Below, piece after piece: positions 17,756 to 26,450 of a DNA stretch of 64,000 nucleotides. How positions within the stretch are numbered: the stretch's first letter is position 1; every line of letters starts with the position of its first letter. Source of the DNA: a virus; IMG/VR virus record IMGVR_UViG_3300032157_000001, positions 124,001 through 188,000 of that record; one strand, given 5' to 3'. The notes beneath the pieces are model-generated. The model was given only the letters and a program-made list of their open reading frames with translations, ran no database searches and was not told where the DNA came from. Both the position numbers and the translations under genes were made by a program.

Positions 17756-18325
17756 ATGATCTCAAGACAAGAAAAAGACATTGACCTTATATTAGCAATA
17801 CTCAACACCAACAACACCAAAGCAAGTAACGAATTGTATGGGTTTTATACTGAAGAGATAAAAAAACACATAAAGAAAAAATTCAAACTTACTGAAGAGG
17901 ATGCTGAAGATTTGACGGCAGATACGTTAGTAAAAATGCTATCCTTCTTAACTACCTATGAAAAGGAAAAGGCTAACTTCAGAACATGGGTGATCACTAT
18001 TGCTGACAATATCGTCATTAATCATAAGAAAAAACTATCGAACAATATAGAGCATTATCATTATACTCATATTGAAGACATAGATAAAAATCAATTTATT
18101 GAAATCCCTTCTCAAGAAAGCTACGAAGAGACATATTCAGTAAATCAAACACTCAACTACATCACATCTGATCTGGATGCCGATTCAACAGATATGCTAC
18201 ACAAAAAATATGTTGAGGGTCAAACACATAAAGAGATTGGTGTCCATTACTCACTCACGAGTTCGACCGTCTCTAATAAAATCAATTACATGAAAACTAA
18301 AATGAGGAAGAAGATCGATGATTGA
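17756..18325 (+). CDS. Sigma-70 family (ECF-like) RNA polymerase sigma factor
   Basis: The 189-residue product has a region-2-like block (LTEEDAEDLTADTLVKMLSF, then FRTWVITIADNIVINHKKK) and a region-4-like helix-turn-helix (KKYVEGQTHKEIGVHYSLTSSTVSNKI). The two are joined by an acidic linker. This is the ECF architecture, comparable in role and size to T4 gp55, the late sigma. It would redirect host RNA polymerase to phage promoters. Its last 8 bases overlap the start of the tail-tube-like gene, linking it to late expression. Candidate target: the GTATTTAT boxes. No anti-sigma or sliding-clamp co-activator was recognised in the window. Confidence 0.75.
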   Translation: MISRQEKDIDLILAILNTNNTKASNELYGFYTEEIKKHIKKKFKLTEEDAEDLTADTLVKMLSFLTTYEKEKANFRTWVITIADNIVINHKKKLSNNIEHYHYTHIEDIDKNQFIEIPSQESYEETYSVNQTLNYITSDLDADSTDMLHKKYVEGQTHKEIGVHYSLTSSTVSNKINYMKTKMRKKIDD

Positions 18326-18845
18326 AATTATTGATAGTCTTGTCTCTGCGTTAAGTTTGAATATCTCAAACAAAGAAGATCGAGCAAAATACGATGAGGC
18401 GTATACTGAATTTAGAACTTCGTTGATGGCTAGAAATAACAGCCGTCTTTTTGATGAAAATTCTGCGGAGCCAGTTAGATGTAATCGATTTATCGTTACT
18501 ATGCCGGATGATTTTGGTATACCACCGTGGCAAGTAAATTCATTAATTCTTCCAGAGATGTCCTATAATTGGTTAGGAAGAAAGGTGTGGAGTCCAATGA
18601 ATGTTGTTGTTATCAATATAGTATCACAAAACCTAGAGGTTAATCTTGTTCATTTGAGGGGGAATAAAAAAAACTACCCCATAACACTGCAATTACTTGA
18701 TCCTACGGGCTTTGTTGTCCACCAAATGATAGTAATGGTCGAGAGGATAAATAGGGTTAATTTTGGCTTCTATTCGATGAATGTGGGAGATATTTCAATG
18801 ACACAAATCTCATTTAAAGTCAAAGATTTGCTTGTAAATTATTAA
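18318..18845 (+). CDS. Tail-tube-like protein (gp19/gp54-type fold)
   Basis: In the 175-residue product the segment CNRFIVTMPDDFGIPPW and the later pair of strands (ITLQLLDPTGFVVHQM and DISMTQISFKV) match the general layout of contractile tail tube and tube-associated proteins, whose core is a beta-sandwich with a signature D-x-T/G turn. Sequence identity to known families cannot be judged by eye. The ATG overlaps the sigma gene. It could be the tube, the tube-initiator or a tail terminator. Confidence 0.45.
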   Translation: MIEIIDSLVSALSLNISNKEDRAKYDEAYTEFRTSLMARNNSRLFDENSAEPVRCNRFIVTMPDDFGIPPWQVNSLILPEMSYNWLGRKVWSPMNVVVINIVSQNLEVNLVHLRGNKKNYPITLQLLDPTGFVVHQMIVMVERINRVNFGFYSMNVGDISMTQISFKVKDLLVNY

Positions 18846-18853
18846 AATTTAAA

Positions 18854-18861
18854 TAAATTTG
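18854..18861 (+). promoter_or_regulatory. Host-type -7 box TAAATTTG
   Basis: TAAATTTG lies 6 nt before the ATG at 18868, with a CTATTTAT variant of the late box overlapping downstream (18862-18869). The two signals compete; neither is certain. Confidence 0.3.
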
Positions 18862-18867
18862 CTATTT

Positions 18868-19260
18868 ATGGGTATGGACGAACCGATCACAAAAGGGGCT
18901 ATATTTTGCAATTGCCATTCTTCAGAGCATCAGCTTGTATTAACATATGTTCCGGGCGACACACATGATGAACCGGATGAGGTTTTTATTGAAGTACATT
19001 TGAGAACATCAGATAACTTCTTCAAGAGAATAGTAACAGCAATAAGGTATATTTTTGGATATAAATCAAGATTCGGTGCTTGGGATGAATTTACTGTTAA
19101 ATATGAAGACTGTGATACGCTTATCGATCATTTCACAAGAATGAAAAAAAGCTACGAGAAGAATAAGATCACGTGGGGTGTCACAGATTTTCCACCAACA
19201 TCTATAAGTGGAACAAATATAACGAACATGAGACCCGGAGACACAGCAACTAATAAGTAA
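18868..19260 (+). CDS. Unknown protein with Cys/His N-terminal motif
   Basis: The 130-residue product begins near FCNCHSSEHQLVL, a Cys-x-Cys-His...His cluster that could bind a metal, followed by a beta-rich middle and a helix. It ends in a Thr/Asn-rich tail. An upstream TTG at 18859 is in frame, but the ATG at 18868 or 18874 is better. Similar Cys-His-Ser-Ser-Glu-His proteins are, from memory, common as hypotheticals in Bacteroidetes phages. It overlaps the next gene by one base. Confidence 0.55.
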   Translation: MGMDEPITKGAIFCNCHSSEHQLVLTYVPGDTHDEPDEVFIEVHLRTSDNFFKRIVTAIRYIFGYKSRFGAWDEFTVKYEDCDTLIDHFTRMKKSYEKNKITWGVTDFPPTSISGTNITNMRPGDTATNK

Positions 19261-20384
19261 TGGACTTACTAAAGTATAAGCAACTCAAAACCAAAATTCG
19301 TGATAAGAGTTTTGAAGTCAATTTCAACAAATTGGATTGGGGCTTGTATGTCTTATCTTTTTTAGGTAATGCTGGTGCTATTTTCTTTGCATTCTTCTTA
19401 CTGAATCCCGCACTACAAAAAACAATCTCACAACACCTTGCTGATAACACCTTTTTCCAAATTGTGGGTATTATTTTAACGATCATTATCCTTGTTGGTG
19501 TTGAGTACCTTAAGCGAAGTGTTTTCAAAATTTTTAGTGATGAGTTTATTGAGAATGCATGTCAGTTTGGGAAATCCTCAGTACTGACATTGCTGTTTTT
19601 TAGTACGGTTATATTCGGTGCTAGTTTCTACTTCTCAATTAACGGTGGTATCCTCTTCTCTAAATTAAGTGAAGTGAAGAATGAAGTTGTTGTTAAATCA
19701 AACAACGTGGTGATTGATTCACTGATGAGAGATGCTGAAAGATCAAAGGTGCCGGTTAATGTTGAAATTGCAAACCTCAGAGAGTCAAATAAGACACTTA
19801 GAGATAAGCGTGACAATACCCCGATGAATCAACGTACAAATCGAAATGACTACAATAGATTAATCAACGAAAATGAGGCCTCAATTTCAAAGAAACAACA
19901 AGAATTGGTGCTTATTGATAAAGCATTGAAACTTAAGCTTGACGAGATAAAGGCTAGTGAATCTACACAATTCAAAACAAACGAAGAATCGGATTTCAGT
20001 TCCGTGTTGTTGTTTGTGATCATATCAACCTGTTCTGAACTATTGATTATTGCTGGTATCTACTTCAGAGAATTATATGAACATAAGTCTTTCTATGAAA
20101 ATGAAAACAAACTCGATGTTATTCTCAAAAAACAAGAGAAATACGAGTACTTACTTAAAGTTGTTTTCAAAAACGGTGATGTGAAGTCTGATGAACAAGT
20201 TATCAGTCTGAAAAGGTTGACGGAGCTTGTTCAAAGCAAAGGTGCACAATATCCACCAAAATTTGTCGCTGATTTCTACAGCGAAATGGGCCATCTAGGG
20301 GCATTTAAGGTTTCTGGTAATAAACGATACACGCTTGTTTCGTATGCAGAAGCAAAGAATCTCATTGTAAGTCTACAAGGGTAA
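19260..20384 (+). CDS. Membrane protein with cytoplasmic/periplasmic coiled coil
   Basis: The 374-residue protein has hydrophobic segments near residues 35-60, 65-82, 100-130 and 245-268, with a charged coiled-coil region (about residues 140-240) between the third and fourth. The C-terminal 100 residues are soluble and hold a small helix-rich domain. No family is recognised. It precedes the fibre gene and could be a superinfection or envelope-remodelling protein; this is a guess from topology only. Confidence 0.6.
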   Translation: MDLLKYKQLKTKIRDKSFEVNFNKLDWGLYVLSFLGNAGAIFFAFFLLNPALQKTISQHLADNTFFQIVGIILTIIILVGVEYLKRSVFKIFSDEFIENACQFGKSSVLTLLFFSTVIFGASFYFSINGGILFSKLSEVKNEVVVKSNNVVIDSLMRDAERSKVPVNVEIANLRESNKTLRDKRDNTPMNQRTNRNDYNRLINENEASISKKQQELVLIDKALKLKLDEIKASESTQFKTNEESDFSSVLLFVIISTCSELLIIAGIYFRELYEHKSFYENENKLDVILKKQEKYEYLLKVVFKNGDVKSDEQVISLKRLTELVQSKGAQYPPKFVADFYSEMGHLGAFKVSGNKRYTLVSYAEAKNLIVSLQG

Positions 20385-20413
20385 TTAATTTATTTCTGAT
20401 CAAAAATTTGAGG

Positions 20414-20439
20414 TTCTTCTGTGTATTTATACAGAAGAA
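20414..20439 (+). promoter_or_regulatory. GTATTTAT box framed by a perfect 9-bp inverted repeat
   Basis: GTATTTAT at 20423-20430 is flanked exactly by TTCTTCTGT and ACAGAAGAA. The box is thus the 8-nt loop of a potential stem, or the centre of a dimer operator. The fibre ATG follows 20 nt after the box. Confidence 0.7.
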
Positions 20440-20450
20440 ACGAGAAAATT

Positions 20451-23400
20451 ATGTCAGAAAGAAGTGCTCTACGATTAATTCCGGGAAAAGATGCTTTGTT
20501 GGAATATGCTTCGGGTATATCATATAACGAAAAGACTTATGTTGAATACCGTGGACTAATTTACAAAGCTTTGGTGGACACATCACTTACTTTTGTAAGT
20601 GGTGAGTGGGAATTAATTGCTGATTTACGTGAAATCAGAGTCTCAGACATTGAAGAAAGAAATCTTCTTACTGGTAGTACTTTGACCGGCACAACCCTAT
20701 CTGGTAGCTCTATTCATGTGCCCATTCTTGACAACACCAACGTTCTTGTTTTAAATGCGTCTGGTGACACCCAAGTTGGGGTTGATGAATTTGCTCGTTA
20801 TAACTACAATCAGGGAACAGCATCGTGGCTTCTACTTCAAATAGGAACCGGAGCAACAAGCGCAAGTACAACAGTCTTTTATTCAGCGGTTTTAAATAAA
20901 CCAAGTATTATTAGCGGAGTTACTGTAACTGCTGGTGGTGGTTTGAGTGGTGGTGGAAGTATCTTTGGTACAAACTTAGCTCCATATGCTACTGGTGGCA
21001 CAATTACTGTTGCTCACGCAGACACGTCTTCTCAAGCAGATGTACTTCCAACAGGTCGTACATACACACAACAATTAAAATTTGATACGTATGGACACGT
21101 AACGGGTGCGACAACCTCTACATGGACTCATCCCGACACATCCTCACAACCAACAGTTAACAACAGTGGATATACATATATTCAAAGTGTTCAATTGGAT
21201 GGTGATGGACACGTAGCTGCATTAAGTAGCTCAACTTGGGTTCACCCCGACACATCTTCACAAGCGTCAGTAAACAATACTGGTTCTACTGTGATTCAAA
21301 GTATTTTTGTTGATAGTGATGGACACATTACGGGTATCAACAGTGCTGTAGTAAGTGGTGGAGGTGGAGGAATAAACTTCAATGTTGCTGGTGATGTCGG
21401 TAGCACATATGCTATGCCGAATACTGGTATATTAAGAATTACTGGTGGTACAAACATACAGACAGTAACAACACTTAACGGTATCAATTTAGGACTTAGA
21501 ATTAATGCAGTTCCTTCGGGCCTCAACGGACAAGTACAATATAACAACACTACTTTTGGTGGATCATCAAATTTTGTATTCAGTGCGGGTACATCAACAT
21601 TAAGAGTCAGTAACTTTGTTCTTGGAGCTACACCATCATCTGGTGCAACCACTGATCAATTCATCACTCGAAATTCAACAACAGGTGCACTACAAAGATT
21701 AGGTTTTGCAACAATAACCAGAGCAATCGCTGGCCTACCGTTGAATGCCGTTCAATATAGAGCAGCTAACGGATTTAGTGGTGATTCTCAATACATATTC
21801 GATCCATCAAACAAAGGTTTAACTCTAGGAACCAGAAGTGGTTCAACGGGATCAAACTCATTGGTTGTTGGTGCAACCAATAGAGCGTTTGGTGCTGGTT
21901 CTATAGCTATGGGTAGTAACGCCAAAGCAGATGCTGCACAATCATTTGCGCACGGTTTTAATGTTACTGCGTCTAATCTATATTCAGAAGCTGCAAATTA
22001 TGGTACTATTGCATCCGGTATATATTCACACGCTGAAGGTTATTTCACGGTAGCATCCGGATTAATCGCTCACGCTGAAGGTGGTCTAACCCTAGCATCA
22101 GGTAAATCTACACACGCTGGTGGTTTATCAGATTTCGCAGGTAAGGAAGTTATTGCTGGTGGTCAGGCATCTTTTAATCATTCATATAACAACAACTCAC
22201 AAACTGTTGGACATGGAGCGGCAGCAATTAATTCTGCTATTCTTGGTGGACAAAATCACAATATTGAAGTTGGTAATACTAACGCAGCAATTCTTGGTGG
22301 TAATGCTATAAAATTAACGGGTACATCCTATGTTAATTTTGCTGCAGTATCAAATTTAGCAATTATGACTGCTCCAACTGTTGGTATTGCTGCCGATGAT
22401 GTTCTTGTGAGAAGTTCAACTACGGGTAGAATCAGAAGAGTCACACAAGCATCTTTGGCTGGTGTTGCTGCATCACCCGCTGGTGTAACCGGTTCAGTAC
22501 AAATAAGAAGTGCTGCTGGAACGTTTGGTTCTTCGGCAAATTTAGTATACTCTACGGGTACTAGCGTACTTACAACAACTGCAATACTTTTAACTGCAGC
22601 ATCAAATGCGCTTACATTTAATACAGCACCAGTATCAGGTACTAATGCACAAATATTAACAAGAAACACGAGTACTGGTGTTGTTGAAAGAATTGGTATA
22701 AGTGCAATAGCATCATTACCGTTAAATGCAATTCAATATAGAAGTACTACAGGATTTGGTGGACATGCTGAATGGATATTTGATCCTACGCCAAGAGCAG
22801 TTACTTTGGGTAGTAGAAGTGGCACGACCGGTACGAACAGCTTTACATTGGGTGCTAACAATAGAGCTACTAATACTAACTCAATTGCAATTGGAAATCA
22901 ATCAAGAGCAGATGGACAAAATGCCTTTGCTTCTGGTTTTAAGGCAAGTGCATCAGGAAACCAATCTCATGCTATAGGTACAAATACAATTGCTAGTGGT
23001 ACTGGTTCTCACGCTCAAGGTAGTGGAAGTGTTTCATCTTCTTTTTATTCACACGCTGAGGGTACTAATACAATAGCATCTAATCAACAAGCACATGCTG
23101 AGGGTAGCAGTACTTTAGCATCTGGAAATGCTTCACATGCAGAAGGTAGTAATACTAGTGCCACTGGACAGTCTTCTCATGCACAAGGTGGTTTTACTAA
23201 GGCGTGGGGTTTACAATCACATGCTGAAGGTAGTGGCACTTTAGCTTTAGGATCAAATTCACATGCAAAAGGTACTGGTACTAAAGCCATATCAACCAAT
23301 TCTTATGCTGAAGGAGATACTACTACCGCATCTGGTGGAACTTCTCATGCTGAAGGATATTTTACCAATGCTGGTGCGAATGGTGCTCATGCTGAAGGTG

Positions 23401-24197
23401 GATTAAGTAAAGCATTGAACATATACACACATGCTGAAAACTATAATACAAGAGCACTTGGTCAAGCATCTCATGCAGAAGGTAATGGAACTGTTGCATC
23501 TGGAGATTATTCTCATGCACAAGGTACATTTACATTTGCTACAGGAAATAATTCACATGCTGGTGGTACTGGTTCGGTAACAACTAAACAAATTATTGCG
23601 GGAGGTAGTAGCTCGTTTAATCACTCACTTAATAATGCTGGTCAAACTGTAGGACATGGTGCATTAGCTGATTTTTCGGCAATTCTTGGGGGAACTAACC
23701 ATAACATTGAAGTCGGTAATGTGAGTGCGGCTATTATTGGTGGTGGTTCTATAAAACTTACCGGTACATCATATGTAGCACATACTGCAGTTGCAAACCT
23801 TGCAATAATGACAACACCAACTACTGGTATTGCTGCAGACAATGTTTTGGTTAGAAGTGCAACAACAGGTAGAATAAGAGCAGTTACACAAGCATCTATT
23901 TCTGATGAAAGACTGAAGAAAAATCTAACACCAATAGAAAATGTTGTTAGTAAAATTTCTTCACTGAACACTTATGAACTTCAATATAATGAAAAAACAA
24001 ACGAAGAAAACAGATTTGATTATGGTTTGATTGCTCAAGAAGTAGAAAAATTATTCCCACATGTTGTTAAAAATAATGTGTCTTTCGAAAATGATGACAC
24101 AGTTTACAAGAGTATTGAATATAGAAAATTAATACCAATCTTATTTGCAGCAATAAAAGAATTGAATGATAAGATCAATAAACTAGAAGGTAAATAA
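20451..24197 (+). CDS. Tail fibre with YadA-type repeats and S74 chaperone domain
   Basis: This 1248-residue fibre has: an N-terminal attachment region (1-120); a block of repeats of the form D-T-S-S-Q...D-G-H-V; two similar modules beginning LPLNAVQYR and LPLNAIQYR; long arrays of YadA/Hep_Hag-like repeats (S-H-A-E-G, A-S-G-x-x-S-H-A) forming a trimeric left-handed beta-roll; and, from about residue 1150, an S74 intramolecular chaperone (SDERLKKNLTPI...DYGLIAQEVEKLFP). The S74 domain drives trimerisation and then cuts itself off. An in-frame GTG at 20421 overlaps the promoter box, so the ATG at 20451 is chosen. It is the likely receptor-binding long fibre. The duplicated module suggests growth by internal duplication. 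Confidence 0.85.
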   Translation: MSERSALRLIPGKDALLEYASGISYNEKTYVEYRGLIYKALVDTSLTFVSGEWELIADLREIRVSDIEERNLLTGSTLTGTTLSGSSIHVPILDNTNVLVLNASGDTQVGVDEFARYNYNQGTASWLLLQIGTGATSASTTVFYSAVLNKPSIISGVTVTAGGGLSGGGSIFGTNLAPYATGGTITVAHADTSSQADVLPTGRTYTQQLKFDTYGHVTGATTSTWTHPDTSSQPTVNNSGYTYIQSVQLDGDGHVAALSSSTWVHPDTSSQASVNNTGSTVIQSIFVDSDGHITGINSAVVSGGGGGINFNVAGDVGSTYAMPNTGILRITGGTNIQTVTTLNGINLGLRINAVPSGLNGQVQYNNTTFGGSSNFVFSAGTSTLRVSNFVLGATPSSGATTDQFITRNSTTGALQRLGFATITRAIAGLPLNAVQYRAANGFSGDSQYIFDPSNKGLTLGTRSGSTGSNSLVVGATNRAFGAGSIAMGSNAKADAAQSFAHGFNVTASNLYSEAANYGTIASGIYSHAEGYFTVASGLIAHAEGGLTLASGKSTHAGGLSDFAGKEVIAGGQASFNHSYNNNSQTVGHGAAAINSAILGGQNHNIEVGNTNAAILGGNAIKLTGTSYVNFAAVSNLAIMTAPTVGIAADDVLVRSSTTGRIRRVTQASLAGVAASPAGVTGSVQIRSAAGTFGSSANLVYSTGTSVLTTTAILLTAASNALTFNTAPVSGTNAQILTRNTSTGVVERIGISAIASLPLNAIQYRSTTGFGGHAEWIFDPTPRAVTLGSRSGTTGTNSFTLGANNRATNTNSIAIGNQSRADGQNAFASGFKASASGNQSHAIGTNTIASGTGSHAQGSGSVSSSFYSHAEGTNTIASNQQAHAEGSSTLASGNASHAEGSNTSATGQSSHAQGGFTKAWGLQSHAEGSGTLALGSNSHAKGTGTKAISTNSYAEGDTTTASGGTSHAEGYFTNAGANGAHAEGGLSKALNIYTHAENYNTRALGQASHAEGNGTVASGDYSHAQGTFTFATGNNSHAGGTGSVTTKQIIAGGSSSFNHSLNNAGQTVGHGALADFSAILGGTNHNIEVGNVSAAIIGGGSIKLTGTSYVAHTAVANLAIMTTPTTGIAADNVLVRSATTGRIRAVTQASISDERLKKNLTPIENVVSKISSLNTYELQYNEKTNEENRFDYGLIAQEVEKLFPHVVKNNVSFENDDTVYKSIEYRKLIPILFAAIKELNDKINKLEGK

Positions 24198-24200
24198 ACT

Positions 24201-24689
24201 ATGAATATACTTGCCATCGTACAAGCATTTTTCTTCTTCGGGTATGTTGCATACCTATGGATCAAATTGGGGGTAATAAAATCGATAAGTGAGTCTTGGT
24301 ATGCATTAGCACCATTTAAAAAATCGCAATTATTCAATGTATTTGCAGCCGGTGTTAGTTTGCCGATGTGGATGTTTGAATTATATATAGACAACGGATT
24401 TGCCCAATTATTTTTTGCGGCATCAGCTTTTTTTATGTTTGGGTTGAGTATTGCATCCACATTTAAAACAGACAAAATGGTATCATCAATTCATTATGGG
24501 TGCACACTTTTTGCAATTGGGTTTGCTATTCTTGGTATTAAAAGTGAATTTAATGATCCATATTTTTGGCATATGTTCGGTGCTACTGCAATCGGTACAA
24601 TATTGATAGCGTTGTTATGCAAAAATAAAATTTGGTGGATCGAAATATTTGTTTTCACACTTATCATTGCACGTCTAATTCTTAATTAA
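24201..24689 (+). CDS. Polytopic membrane protein, unknown
   Basis: The 162-residue product is almost entirely hydrophobic, with about five to six membrane segments (near residues 4-22, 45-62, 70-88, 98-112, 120-136 and 142-160). It starts 3 nt after the fibre stop. No transporter motif is recognisable. Possible roles are immunity to superinfection or lysis assistance, but nothing in the sequence decides this. Confidence 0.55.
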   Translation: MNILAIVQAFFFFGYVAYLWIKLGVIKSISESWYALAPFKKSQLFNVFAAGVSLPMWMFELYIDNGFAQLFFAASAFFMFGLSIASTFKTDKMVSSIHYGCTLFAIGFAILGIKSEFNDPYFWHMFGATAIGTILIALLCKNKIWWIEIFVFTLIIARLILN

Positions 24690-24722
24690 GACAGACGTAA
24701 TATTTCTCAAAAATTTTAAGAA

Positions 24723-24746
24723 AAATAATCTTACGTAAGATTATTT
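24723..24746. promoter_or_regulatory. Perfect 24-bp palindrome, operator-like
   Basis: Arms AAATAATCTTAC and GTAAGATTATTT meet without a spacer around TTACGTAA. It lies in a 163-bp non-coding stretch (24690-24852) and has no T run, so it looks like a binding site rather than a terminator. Confidence 0.6.
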
Positions 24747-24806
24747 CCCTCTCAAAACCCTTCAAATCGTCGATTTTAAAGGTCGTCCATATCATCTATG
24801 GTTACT

Positions 24807-24840
24807 TTAACGTATAATAAGTAAATTTACCTTACGTTAA
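24807..24840 (+). promoter_or_regulatory. CGTATAAT box between inverted TTAACGTA/TACGTTAA arms
   Basis: CGTATAAT at 24811-24818 begins inside the left arm TTAACGTA (24807-24814); the mirror arm TACGTTAA is at 24833-24840. The ATG at 24853 follows 12 nt later. The box matches the one found upstream of four - strand units. Confidence 0.5.
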
Positions 24841-24852
24841 CATTAACTTTAT

Positions 24853-25560
24853 ATGAAAAGGAAGATTTTACTTACATCAATAGTTTTCTTAGGTATGGGT
24901 GTTGCGGAGCTATTAACTAGTCTCACAAGTTTTGTCGAAGGACATGTTGTGACTGCAGCACCAAAACTTAGGAAAAAATACCTGTATACAGAAGAGGTTC
25001 TTTATTCAGACGTTAGGGGCACTGTATACCATGCAATAGAGGAACAAACCGACGACACTCCGTTGATTACTGCAGACGGGTCTTTGATTGATACGACAAG
25101 AGTCAATGAATTACGTTGGATCGCTATTAGCCGCGACATGGTTAAATTAAAAACATCAAGATATAATTTCAAGGGTAAAATCACATTGGGTGATACTGTG
25201 TGGATTTCCTACGACAAGATTCTAGTTATGAAAATGGCTGAACAACAAAGTCGCGTTTCAGTTGAGGAATTTATAAGTAAGTATGAGAAGATAGCTGGTT
25301 GGTGGATCGTGAGAGACACTATGGGTGACTATCATTGGGGCTATGAAGGATCGGACTCCACAGCCATTGCTCATGCAAAATCTGCACCCACTGAGTATAA
25401 GATTGAAAATGGGCGGGTTTATCGAAAAAACTACCAGAGAAATTGGATTGATTTTTTACAACATCCCAAGACCGGAATGTTGGAATATTGGAATAAAAGT
25501 CTTATTATTACCAAAAAAAGAAGAGTTCCAGAAAATAACCTTGCTGCAAATGGCGTGTAA
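24853..25560 (+). CDS. Exported or membrane-anchored protein with double-psi-barrel-like (3D/RlpA) region
   Basis: The 235-residue product has a basic start and a hydrophobic segment (MKRKILLTSIVFLGMGVAELL), consistent with export or N-terminal anchoring. Residues 50-125 contain TDDTPLITADGSLID, RWIAISRDM and ITLGDTVWIS, matching the conserved turns of 3D/RlpA-like double-psi beta-barrels, which act on peptidoglycan glycan strands or bind the wall. The C-terminal part is unknown and Trp/Tyr-rich. Its own promoter region with palindromes suggests regulated expression. A wall-directed role is inferred. Confidence 0.55.
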   Translation: MKRKILLTSIVFLGMGVAELLTSLTSFVEGHVVTAAPKLRKKYLYTEEVLYSDVRGTVYHAIEEQTDDTPLITADGSLIDTTRVNELRWIAISRDMVKLKTSRYNFKGKITLGDTVWISYDKILVMKMAEQQSRVSVEEFISKYEKIAGWWIVRDTMGDYHWGYEGSDSTAIAHAKSAPTEYKIENGRVYRKNYQRNWIDFLQHPKTGMLEYWNKSLIITKKRRVPENNLAANGV

Positions 25561-25824
25561 ATGAGTAAACAGATTGTTAGAATTTCAGAGTTTTTAGTTA
25601 AAGTAATGCTGGCTGAATTTGCCGGAGTAGTGTTTCTAACAGTCGTTGCTCTATTAACAACTAACACATTTGTGTTGTATTCCCTCGCATTTCTTCTTGT
25701 GGTGTTACTCTTTACAACAATAATCGCATTTATTGCTAATATGGTGTGGATGGGTATATATCTAAATCAATTAATTGATAATCTCTTGAAGCAGTATGAT
25801 GGGCCTTCTAAAAAAACTACTTAG
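25561..25824 (+). CDS. Small membrane protein (two segments)
   Basis: The 87-residue product has two hydrophobic stretches, about residues 14-34 and 37-65, with charged ends. It starts directly after the stop of the barrel-like gene and its last 29 bases overlap the next gene, so the three form one operon. Size and topology resemble small envelope or holin-like proteins; no family is recognised. Confidence 0.5.
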   Translation: MSKQIVRISEFLVKVMLAEFAGVVFLTVVALLTTNTFVLYSLAFLLVVLLFTTIIAFIANMVWMGIYLNQLIDNLLKQYDGPSKKTT

Positions 25825-26125
25825 TCTTTTCAAGAGGAAACCAAAGCCAATTCCTCCGCCAGTAAGAACTGAGCAAGAAATAGCCAACGACAAACACAGA
25901 GCTAAGTATAGGTTGGAGTACCTTGAAAATGTTTACTTTGTGCAGTACCATTTTAATGGTGATTGGTGGTTCTTGAGAAGATGGGACGATGATTATATAC
26001 TTGAAGAAAGACGTGGAATGGGCCTTCGTATAACCGACCAAAATTATTTGGAAGATGTTATAACAAAACATCAGGAGTGGCTTGCCGGTGGTAGATTTTT
26101 CATGGCATACAAGTATGATAGATAA
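25796..26125 (+). CDS. Unknown basic-N-terminus protein
   Basis: The 109-residue product opens with an amphipathic, basic-hydrophobic helix (GLLKKLLSLFKRKPK) and a Pro-rich stretch, which may attach to the inner membrane. The rest (GDWWFLRRWDDDYILEERRG) is a compact, charged domain. A second ATG at 25799 is also possible. It overlaps the genes on both sides. No family is recognised. Confidence 0.5.
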   Translation: MMGLLKKLLSLFKRKPKPIPPPVRTEQEIANDKHRAKYRLEYLENVYFVQYHFNGDWWFLRRWDDDYILEERRGMGLRITDQNYLEDVITKHQEWLAGGRFFMAYKYDR

Positions 26126-26450
26126 GCGGTATCAAGTCATCAAAGACAGACTCTCAAATCTACAGAGGAATGAAATTGAGAGGATCATAATTAACGCCGA
26201 TTTGCTTTGTTTGGATGAATTCAATTATGACGAACAGAACAAAAAATATTGTCCTCTTGCAATTGGAATGAATTTACACAACACTGTCGATAACCCAACA
26301 GATCAAAAAATCAAAAGAGAAATATCAAAGAGATTCACACCAGTAAACGTCATCGCTGGTGTTGATGGTAGTTTCTATCGAAACAACAGAAAGGATGACA
26401 TATTAAAAGTTTGTAAAGAAATATTAAGCAATGAGCTATATAGTAGTTGA
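26115..26450 (+). CDS. Unknown protein
   Basis: The 111-residue frame begins with an ATG at 26115 overlapping the previous stop; a TTG at 26082 is in frame but lies deep inside the upstream gene. The product is helical at the start (RYQVIKDRLSNLQRNEIERI) and ends with a Lys/Glu-rich helix. It overlaps the exonuclease gene by 20 bases. No family is recognised. Confidence 0.5.
   Translation: MIDKRYQVIKDRLSNLQRNEIERIIINADLLCLDEFNYDEQNKKYCPLAIGMNLHNTVDNPTDQKIKREISKRFTPVNVIAGVDGSFYRNNRKDDILKVCKEILSNELYSS

Noticed and set aside
22900-23600. Regularly spaced repeats resembling a CRISPR array
   Set aside because: The repeats are in frame and encode the S-H-A-E-G units of the tail fibre; spacing follows the protein fold.
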